A stretch of DNA of 8,184 bases from JBAROU01 sp049642385 (GTDB taxonomy: Bacteria > Chloroflexota > Dehalococcoidia > DSTF01 > RBG-16-68-14): the NCBI GenBank assembly GCA_049642385.1, contig JBAROU010000106.1:1-8184 (forward strand), given 5' to 3'. Below the pieces are notes generated by a model. It ran no database searches. It was not told the DNA's origin and worked only from the letters and a program-made list of their open reading frames with translations. Of the stretch, positions 1 through 5,348 are shown piece by piece. The number at the start of each line of letters is the position of its first letter. Position 1 is the first letter of the stretch. Made by a program: the position numbers and the translations under genes.

Positions 1-1047
1 GTTCCCTTACATCTCGATGCGGCCCGTCAGGCGTTCGGCACAGATCTGAATCGACTCAGTGACGAACTCGAGCGCTACGTGCACCGCCTCCAACTGCCGG
101 CCATCGCACTCCCGCGTTCTGAAAAGCAAGCGGCAGATGCGGTTGAGATTGCTGCGTTGACGGACGCCGAGGCCTGGCACGTGCAGGGGCGGTTGCTCAC
201 CGATATTGGGGCGACTGAAGAGGCGGAGAAGGCGCTGGCGAAGGCGCTGGCCGCGGCGCCTAGCCACCGAGGCGCCCGTGTCGCCTTGGCACGGGTGCGC
301 CTGCAGCAGGAGCGTCGCGACGAAGCAGTCGGGATCCTGACAGCAGTCGCCGCTGAGGCGGCCGATGACTTCGAGCCGCATTACTACCTCGCCACCGCCC
401 TGGCTGCCGCCCACAGATATGAGGAAAGTCTGAAGCCGTACGATCGCGCTGTAACGATCAATCGACAGTCGGCGGTGACGTGGTTCGGCCTCAGCCAGGC
501 CGCGCTGGCGCTGAAGCGCGACAGCCAAGCCGATGCCGCGATGCACCAAGTGCAGGGTCGTTACGCCGATCCGTCGTGGTACTACTCGCGCGCGCAGTTC
601 GCATTAGGCCTTGGCCGTAATGAACTGGCCGCCCGCGACATCAAACAGTATTTGACGCTCGCCGGCTGGGGCAACGAGTCGGCGCCCTACGCGGCCTTTA
701 TCGGCGCTATCGCACATTGGCGCTTGAGCCAACCCGCGGAAGCAGACGCGTTGCTCGCAACCGCTTCGCGCGCAACCTCTCCGAAATCTTGGGCGGCCAC
801 GGTCGTTCAATATCTGCAGGGTCAGCTGAAGGACGAGGGTTTTCTCGATCGCGCGAGGGACAACGGCCAGCGGACCGAAGCGCACGCCTACATAGGCGTC
901 CGGCTGCTCCTTGCCGGTCGAAACGACGAGGCACGAGAGCACTTCCTGTGGGTAAAGACGCGCGGCGATCGCAATTACACGGAGTACGGGCTGGCTGTCG
1001 CCGAACTCGAGCGATTCGACCAGGGCCAAGGCACCCCTGGGCCCTGA
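1..1047 (+). CDS. TPR-repeat protein, C-terminal part (5' end outside window)
   Basis: The frame is open from the first base to the TGA at 1045-1047, giving 348 residues with no upstream stop, so the true start lies left of the window; the GTG at 79 is internal. Residues 1-26 read like the end of a preceding domain (an AFGTDLNRLSDELERYV segment) that I associate with DUF1570 / peptidase-MA-like proteins carrying C-terminal TPRs; that assignment is from memory and inferential. From about residue 57 to 226 there are four to five tandem tetratricopeptide repeats with the usual W/L-G-Y-A-P spacing (EEAEKALAKALAAAP, DEAVGILTAVAAEA, EESLKPYDRAVTIN). Residues 227-338 form a more specialised tail (TEAHAYIGVRLLLAGR, then HFLWVKTRG and YTEYGLAVAELER), similar to helical TPR ends in acidobacterial proteins. 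TPRs mediate protein-protein contacts; no catalytic motif is visible in this part. The gene runs towards the scar at 1075, and its last bases share GGGCCCT with that scar. Confidence 0.85.
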   Translation, partial: VPLHLDAARQAFGTDLNRLSDELERYVHRLQLPAIALPRSEKQAADAVEIAALTDAEAWHVQGRLLTDIGATEEAEKALAKALAAAPSHRGARVALARVRLQQERRDEAVGILTAVAAEAADDFEPHYYLATALAAAHRYEESLKPYDRAVTINRQSAVTWFGLSQAALALKRDSQADAAMHQVQGRYADPSWYYSRAQFALGLGRNELAARDIKQYLTLAGWGNESAPYAAFIGAIAHWRLSQPAEADALLATASRATSPKSWAATVVQYLQGQLKDEGFLDRARDNGQRTEAHAYIGVRLLLAGRNDEAREHFLWVKTRGDRNYTEYGLAVAELERFDQGQGTPGP

Positions 1048-1074
1048 GAAAAACCCTCGCTGTCAGATCACGGG

Positions 1075-1147
1075 CCCTCGCTATTCCGTCCGGAGCGCCA
1101 CCATCGGATCGACGCGTGACGCCCGCCGCGCGGGCAGGTAGCCGGCG
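1075..1147. repeat. 73-bp perfect direct repeat, copy 1
   Basis: This segment is identical base for base to 5276-5348 and lies in the same orientation, offset 4201 bp. The flanks differ immediately: G against T on the left, TGAAC against ACGAG on the right. It matches the last 21 codons, the stop and 6 downstream bases of the intact ADOP gene at 5282-7705. Identity at all third positions and past the stop points to a copying or recombination event rather than protein-level conservation. Confidence 0.95.
1081..1147 (-). pseudogene. ADOP permease 3'-end remnant
   Basis: On the minus strand this encodes only the extreme C-terminus of an ADOP permease, YLPARRASRVDPMVALRTE and a TAG stop at 1081-1083. 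This is the typical MacB/FtsX-type ending (P-A-R-R-A-x-x-x-D-P-x-x-A-L-R). Immediately upstream, at 1147/1148, the reading switches to an unrelated frame encoding a PD40 fragment, so there is no ADOP body attached. It cannot make a functional permease. Confidence 0.85.
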
Positions 1148-1286
1148 TGAACTGAGGGTTTTCGATCCAGCGATCGGTCGGCTCAGCGATCTTGACCGCG
1201 CTCCCGGTCGCCATCTGCCGGAGCCACATGGTCGTGCGCCCTCCGCTCCGGGTCGTGTAGGCGAGATATTTCTCATCCCTTCGCTG
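1143..1286 (-). pseudogene. PD40 (WD40-like, TolB-type) repeat fragment
   Basis: The minus-strand frame here reads DEKYLAYTTRSGG, then MWLRQMATGSAVKIAEPTD, then WIENPQFTP. That is one recognisable PD40 beta-propeller blade of the type found after the membrane segment in acidobacterial Ser/Thr kinases and TolB-like proteins (S-x-D-G-K-Y-x-A-Y ... L-W-x-R-Q ... F-T-P-D-G). It breaks off exactly where the next DG should follow FTP, at the join to the 73-bp ADOP tail. On its upstream side (about 1277-1290) it abuts a plus-strand ADOP fragment. No plausible start or rest of the gene is present, so it is a remnant. The order PD40 then ADOP tail on the minus strand is the same as at the right end of the window. 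Confidence 0.7.
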
Positions 1287-2008
1287 ATCGGCTCCTCGAC
1301 GGTCGGGCGCTCGGGGCGACCCTCCGCGTCTCCCTGCGAAGTCAGCCCTACACGGCGGCGATAGACGTGCGCGTCGTTGGCGTGATCGAGGCAACGAAGG
1401 AACCGTCGTACGTCCGCGATCCGCCGTACTCGGTGGAGACGATCTACCTGCCGGTGCCGCTCGAGCACCCATTCGCACTGGCCCTGTACGTGCGCGCACA
1501 CGAGTCAGCCGCGGTGGCTCCGCTCATCCGTGATGTCGTGCGGCAGATCGATGCGCGGGTCCCGATTCTGCAGCTCGAGTCGCTCGCGCAAGCCAACGAG
1601 CGGTTCCTGATAGCCGAGAACACTCTGGCCCGTGCGACGGCCATCCTCGGTCTCATCGCGCTGTTCCTCGCAACCTGCGGTCTCTATGGCGTCCTCTCGT
1701 ACATAGTCACGCTGCGCTCGCGCGAGATCGCCGTGCGCCTCGCGCTCGGCGCGAAGCCGAGGGCGATGGTACGCATGGTGCTGTCGCAGGCGATGACGAC
1801 GGCGGTGGTGGGGACGATCATCGGCGGCGCTGGAGCGATCGCCGTCGGCCGCGTCATTCAGTCAGAGGTTTACACACCCGGCGGCCTCAACCCGGCCGCG
1901 ATCGTCTGGCCCGCGGCGGTGCTTATTGCAGTGATGCTCGCCGCGTCGGCGATCCCGGCTGCGAGGGCGGGACGAGTCAATCTGTTGCAGTTGCTGAAGG
2001 AGAATTGA
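1280..2008 (+). pseudogene. ADOP/MacB-FtsX-type permease, C-terminal third (5'-truncated)
   Basis: From about 1280 the plus strand reads FADRLLDGRALGATLRV and continues in one frame without stops to the TGA at 2006-2008, 242 codons. It aligns with the last third of the intact ADOP gene in this window: the DPIGK-like loop, RVVGVIE against RVVGVVGDV, IYLPVPLE against MYIPLRQ. It then has three membrane segments (about 1637-1705, 1793-1855 and 1895-1957) with the FtsX coupling motif REIAVRLALGAKPRAMV after the first, and the usual end PAARAGRVNLLQLLKEN. Everything N-terminal, including the first FtsX domain, is missing. A GTG at 1367 could start a 213-residue product, but I see no convincing ribosome site and it would begin inside the periplasmic domain. 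Most likely it is a truncated gene, fairly recent because the frame is undamaged. It is convergent with the amidohydrolase gene. Confidence 0.8.
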
Positions 2009-2021
2009 CGCCGCTCGCACT

Positions 2022-2033
2022 TGTTCCGGAACA
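2022..2033. repeat. 12-bp perfect palindrome between convergent genes
   Basis: TGTTCCGGAACA is its own reverse complement. It lies in the 56-bp gap between the end of the plus-strand ADOP fragment (2008) and the stop of the minus-strand amidohydrolase (2065). Without a loop or a T-run it is a poor terminator; it could be a protein-binding site or chance. Confidence 0.35.
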
Positions 2034-2064
2034 GGCGGGATTCTTGCGCCGCAGTCTTCGCGAA

Positions 2065-3441
2065 CTAGCGGCCCGCCAACTGCTTCTCGATCGACGCGCG
2101 GAGCGACGGCAGGCGGCGCAGCGCGTTCTCATAATAGACCTTGCGCAGCACGTCGTCGGGAAGGCCCAGCCCGGAGATGTTCCAGCGGCCGTGCCCCGGC
2201 GATCCCCCAACCGTCCGTATCTGCGCCGGATGGTAGAAGTACTCGTCGAGGGTTTCGAGCGTCCTCCAGTGCGGTGTCCAGAACTCGTCGGCCCCGCGGT
2301 TCGGACTGCCGTCGGTCCCGAAGAGGACGCGATCCTGGTATTTGATGATGAATTCGCGCCACAGGCGCGGCGCGCGTCCAACATCCTGGAACGCTGCCGA
2401 CAGTTCGATGTCGGCATTCGCGTATTTATCGAGGAACGCTGCGAGCTTCTGAGGATCGTAGTACAGCATCGCCATGTGAGCGTTCACGAAGCGCGTCTTC
2501 GGGTGCTTCCGATGCATGTTCTCGCGCGCCTTCTCGATCACTTCGTGGGGCGGCCCGCTCTCCTGCAAGTTCCCTGAAGTGTCGCCGGGGCGGCGCCAGA
2601 GGCCGGCTTCGTACCGCTCGTTCTTCGGACCAATAGGATAGAACCGGCCAACCGAGTCGCTGGTGTGGATCATGACGGGCTTGTCGTACCGCGCGAGCAT
2701 CTCCCAGATCGGATCGAGGCGGGGATCGTCGGCCTGGATGAAGCTCCCGTCTCGATTCTTGAGCTGCTGTCCGAGCGCCTTGGAGACCTTCATGCCGAGC
2801 ACGCCAGCCTTGAACGCGCGCTCCATCTCCGCGGCGAACCTCTGCGACCAGCCGGGCTCATTGATCCCTTCGCCGCTGAAGGTGATGAACGTGGCCACCC
2901 TGTCCCTGTACGGCTCGCCAGCCTTGAGAACGGTATCGAGTTCTCTTCCCGTGCCGCCGTTCAGATTGACGACGGCACCGACGCCGATCGAGTCGAGCAG
3001 CTTGACGAAGCGCTCGTACTCCGCCGGTGTCGTCAGTCCCCGCCCATGGAGGTGAAAGTCGATGGCGGGGAACTTCGCGCGAGTGATGTTCGTCCGGGGC
3101 AGCCGAAGCAGTGTGAGCGGCATCGGCGGCACATCCGGTCCGCTCGACACCCATCCGGCCGGCGGCGCCACCGCCTCCATCGACGGCAGCGGAGGAATCC
3201 AGACCTCACGCTCTTTGACGTTCGCGGGAGCCCTGGGCTCGAGCGGAGGCTCGGGGCTCGGCGCGGCGCCCGCCCAACCCTGCGGACCGATTTCGTCGCC
3301 GCGCTGTCCGGCGCCACGGCCGGAGGCCTGCGCGTCCCGGGACGATTGGGATGCATGCGAGTCCGTCTGGAACGAGACCGCCGCGAGCGCGGCGATAACG
3401 CCTGCGATGAACGCCAGCAAAACTGATGAACTGCGACGCAT
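2065..3441 (-). CDS. Secreted amidohydrolase_2-family metal-dependent hydrolase
   Basis: This is a 458-residue member of the metal-dependent TIM-barrel hydrolases (amidohydrolase_2 type). I chose the ATG at 3439-3441 because it is preceded by GGAAGGGAG a few bases upstream and opens a signal peptide: MRRSS, a hydrophobic stretch at residues 7-23, then a polar Ala/Ser region. The frame is open a further 64 codons upstream, but that extension looks random. Residues 31-110 are a low-complexity Gly/Pro/Ala linker. The catalytic domain starts near 120: metal ligands H130 and H132 (DFHLHGRG), possible K218 (GMKVSK), H259 (VMIHTSD), H322 (NAHMAM) and D377 (LFGTDG), the complete canonical set. The C-terminal GLGLPDDVLRKVYYENA is typical of a subfamily I recall from Planctomycetes and Acidobacteria. 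The substrate is unknown; hydrolysis or decarboxylation of a small cyclic or amide compound in the periplasm is inferred. It lies 109 bp downstream of the PhoX-like gene on the same strand, so co-transcription is plausible. Confidence 0.88.
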   Translation of the reverse strand: MRRSSSVLLAFIAGVIAALAAVSFQTDSHASQSSRDAQASGRGAGQRGDEIGPQGWAGAAPSPEPPLEPRAPANVKEREVWIPPLPSMEAVAPPAGWVSSGPDVPPMPLTLLRLPRTNITRAKFPAIDFHLHGRGLTTPAEYERFVKLLDSIGVGAVVNLNGGTGRELDTVLKAGEPYRDRVATFITFSGEGINEPGWSQRFAAEMERAFKAGVLGMKVSKALGQQLKNRDGSFIQADDPRLDPIWEMLARYDKPVMIHTSDSVGRFYPIGPKNERYEAGLWRRPGDTSGNLQESGPPHEVIEKARENMHRKHPKTRFVNAHMAMLYYDPQKLAAFLDKYANADIELSAAFQDVGRAPRLWREFIIKYQDRVLFGTDGSPNRGADEFWTPHWRTLETLDEYFYHPAQIRTVGGSPGHGRWNISGLGLPDDVLRKVYYENALRRLPSLRASIEKQLAGR

Positions 3442-3514
3442 CGGTGCTCCCTTCCGGAACGAGACGAAGGATCGGGCCACGCGGTGCGCATAGAGCGACC
3501 GCAAGGACGACCAG

Positions 3515-3540
3515 CTGCACCCGGGCCAATGTTGGTGCAG
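3515..3540. repeat. Inverted repeat downstream of the PhoX-like gene
   Basis: CTGCACC (3515-3521) and GGTGCAG (3534-3540) can pair into a 7-bp stem with a 12-nt loop, just past the stop of the minus-strand gene ending at 3551. GGCCAATG also occurs twice here (3524-3531 and 3540-3547). No U-tract follows on the minus-strand transcript, so it is at best a weak or processing hairpin between the two enzyme genes, not a clear intrinsic terminator. Confidence 0.35.
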
Positions 3541-3550
3541 GCCAATGGCC

Positions 3551-4891
3551 TCAGTAGATCGTCCCCCAGCGGTCCGTCCAGATCGCGAACACGACACCAG
3601 CCCCCTGGAGGTTTGCGAACAGCGTCCGCCCATCGGGGCTGAACGTGGCGCCGGCCCATTCGCTTCCCTCCTGCCCGGGATAGATATTCTGAGCGAGCCG
3701 GTAAATCAGGTTCCCGCTGCGCCGCAGGAGGTGCAGATACTCCGCGCCGGCCCCATCCTCGCAGATGATCAAATTGTTGCCGCTCGGCGAAACACACATG
3801 TTGTCAGGCGCGCCCATCGCGGCTTCGTCTGTGGACTCGAAGAGCAGCTCGAGCTCCTGCACGTCGTTGTTCTTGAGGTGCAGCTCCCAGATCTGACCGA
3901 GCCCTGCATCTCCGCCGTTGGTGCAGTCGAAGAACACGCTGTTCCGGCTGTACACGGCCCCCTCGCCCCGCGTGAACGTCGCTCCACCCTTGGCGAGCCC
4001 CTGCTTGTATGTGTAGAGCGCGTCAGCACGGTACGCCGCCTCGTTGCTCGGATCGTCGATGTCGACCCAGGTCACCGGGAGCTTCACGCCGGCTTGCTGG
4101 CCGGTGCGCGTGTCGTAGGCGGGCGCGCCGTCGATCGCGAGCATCTGCACACGGCCGGTGCCGGCGAGGTTGCCGGGCGTGTCGGGCACGAACCGGAACG
4201 TGCCGCACGGTCCGCGATCGGACGTGATGTAGACGATGCCCGTTGCGGGATCGACCACCGCGGCCTCCGGAAAGTGCAGACCGAGGTTGACGAGGGGCTC
4301 CGCGGCGGTCTCGCTCGAAGCATGGGCAGGCACTTCGAAAATGTAGCCGTGCTGCTTGTCGAGCGTGCCCGACGGGCCAAGGTTGGTCTCCTCGCACGTC
4401 AGCCATGACCCCCACGGGGTGATGCCGCCAGCGCAGTTGCGCACGTGTCCGCTCGCGCTCACGAACGAGTCGACCAGCAGGCGGCTGTCGGGATCCACCG
4501 TCAGCGTCGACGTTCCGCCGCCGGCCTTGGGATCGTACGGGGCGGCGCCGATCGGCGTCCCCGCTCCGCGTTCGTGGTTGCACACGAGCCGCACGAGGCC
4601 GTGGCGGTCGAATGCGCCCATGCCATCCGCGTTGCTCGGAAAGAGGCGGCCGTCCGACATCGGATCGTTGCGGCGAATGAGCACGTTGTACTTGAAGCCG
4701 TCCGGCAGTGCGAGGAGCACCTCGCCGGTGTTCTCGGACGCGATAGGCACCAGCGGACCGAAACCCGGGATCGTTCCGCCGTATTGGGGCACTGAGGCAC
4801 GAGTGGGCCGCGCGAGGACAAGGTCGAAACCGATGAGACTGCCACCAGCAAGTGCGGAGCGCTTTAGGAACGATCGGCGATTGTGAAGCAT
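3551..4891 (-). CDS. Tat-exported PhoX/DUF839-family protein (phosphatase-like)
   Basis: A 446-residue protein of the PhoX (DUF839) six-bladed propeller family, whose characterised members are Ca/Fe-dependent alkaline phosphatases. The ATG at 4889-4891 has GAGGGGGAG about 5 bases upstream. The N-terminus is a twin-arginine signal: RRSFLKR at residues 5-11, then a hydrophobic ALAGGSLIGFDLVLA and a cut site near ARPTRA. Family motifs appear in order: CNHER (104-108); NCAGGITPWGSWLTCEE (152-168), with the Cys and acids expected to bind metal; FPEAAVVDPATG (207-218); RGEGA (308-312); APDNMCVSPSG (361-371) and ICEDG (376-380); EWAGATFSPDGRTLFANLQG (411-430). At 446 residues it is shorter than classical PhoX (roughly 600 or more), matching the smaller DUF839 proteins, so phosphatase activity is likely but not proven. 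Folded export by Tat fits a protein loading metal in the cytoplasm. It is the first gene of a probable pair with the amidohydrolase, with a promoter candidate about 100 bp upstream. Confidence 0.88.
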   Translation of the reverse strand: MLHNRRSFLKRSALAGGSLIGFDLVLARPTRASVPQYGGTIPGFGPLVPIASENTGEVLLALPDGFKYNVLIRRNDPMSDGRLFPSNADGMGAFDRHGLVRLVCNHERGAGTPIGAAPYDPKAGGGTSTLTVDPDSRLLVDSFVSASGHVRNCAGGITPWGSWLTCEETNLGPSGTLDKQHGYIFEVPAHASSETAAEPLVNLGLHFPEAAVVDPATGIVYITSDRGPCGTFRFVPDTPGNLAGTGRVQMLAIDGAPAYDTRTGQQAGVKLPVTWVDIDDPSNEAAYRADALYTYKQGLAKGGATFTRGEGAVYSRNSVFFDCTNGGDAGLGQIWELHLKNNDVQELELLFESTDEAAMGAPDNMCVSPSGNNLIICEDGAGAEYLHLLRRSGNLIYRLAQNIYPGQEGSEWAGATFSPDGRTLFANLQGAGVVFAIWTDRWGTIY

Positions 4892-4919
4892 TGTCTCCCC
4901 CTCTTGATCTTTTGTGTGC

Positions 4920-4938
4920 GGCTGACGACGGCTCAGCC
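4920..4938 (-). other. Small hairpin in the leader of the PhoX-like gene
   Basis: GGCTGA (4920-4925) and TCAGCC (4933-4938) form a 6-bp stem with a 7-nt loop, ending about 28 nt upstream of the start codon at 4891. It would lie in the 5' leader if the promoter at 4984-5011 is real. No riboswitch class is recognisable; it may be incidental. Confidence 0.25.
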
Positions 4939-4983
4939 AGCTCGACGATTACTGGGGCGGACGCGAGCCGCGCTCCGCGCGAG

Positions 4984-5011
4984 AGACTACCACTCGTCTG
5001 CCGAGTGTCAA
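4984..5011 (-). promoter_or_regulatory. Candidate sigma-70-type promoter for the PhoX-amidohydrolase pair
   Basis: On the minus strand there is a perfect -35 TTGACA (complement of 5006-5011), a 16-bp spacer, and TAGTCT (complement of 4984-4989) as a weak -10. The -10 lies about 92 bp upstream of the ATG at 4891, leaving a leader of roughly 85 nt. No Pho box was recognised. This is a motif match only. Confidence 0.4.
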
Positions 5012-5045
5012 TCGCTTTATTCGTCAGCTCCGATCGCACATGAAT

Positions 5046-5201
5046 GAGGACCGGCGAACAGGCCGGCCGCAGGTCGCGGTTGTAAACCGGGCGCTGGCGG
5101 ACACGTTCGAGGGCCCCGCGCTCGGGGCAACGCTGCGCGTAGGCACAGCGCAGCCAGCCTTACACGGCAGCGCTGTCGATTTCTGAGTCCTGGGGGCACT
5201 A
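5046..5201 (+). pseudogene. ADOP permease internal remnant with in-frame stop
   Basis: The plus strand reads EDRRTGRPQVAVVNRALAD, then TFEGPALGATLRVGTAQPA and LHGSAVDF, a TGA stop at 5184-5186, then VLGAL in the same frame. This is the periplasmic VAVVN-ALA-LG motif of ADOP/MacB proteins. It aligns with the start of the plus-strand fragment at 1280 (RALGATLRVSLRSQPYTAAIDV then RVVGVI), where the stop replaces an Arg codon. The ATG at 5040 would give a 48-residue peptide but is probably fortuitous. About 50 residues remain of a roughly 800-residue gene; both ends are gone. It sits just upstream of the PhoX promoter and is divergent from that gene. Confidence 0.7.
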
Positions 5202-5275
5202 CTTGGCGGCTCAATTTCTGACGCAACCAGAGCGGCGTCCGATGCGTTATCTCCGACGAGCGAATCGAGGCCTCT

Positions 5276-5348
5276 CCCTCGCTATTCCGTCCGGAGCGCC
5301 ACCATCGGATCGACGCGTGACGCCCGCCGCGCGGGCAGGTAGCCGGCG
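5276..5348. repeat. 73-bp perfect direct repeat, copy 2
   Basis: This copy is identical to 1075-1147. Here it is part of the intact ADOP gene, covering codons 787-807, the TAG stop and six bases beyond. Together the copies bracket 4.1 kb containing the two enzyme genes and three gene fragments. Confidence 0.95.

Noticed and set aside
707..1501. Open frames on both strands spanning the TPR 3' end and the scar
   Set aside because: They cross unrelated fragments in the wrong frames; only short parts in specific frames (PD40 blade, ADOP tail, ADOP C-terminus) show homology.
3442..3633. An upstream extension of the amidohydrolase by 64 residues
   Set aside because: The extension is Arg/Ser/Gly-rich and would bury the signal peptide; the ATG at 3441 has a good ribosome site and a standard signal sequence.
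3033..5043. Long overlapping frames on both strands across the PhoX and amidohydrolase genes
   Set aside because: They are Arg/Pro/Ser-rich translations without recognisable motifs; the frames at 3551-4891 and 2065-3441 carry complete family motifs and signal peptides.
1075..5348. Insertion sequence or integron bounded by the repeats
   Set aside because: No transposase, integrase, terminal inverted repeats or attC-like elements were found; the repeats are simply an ADOP coding end.
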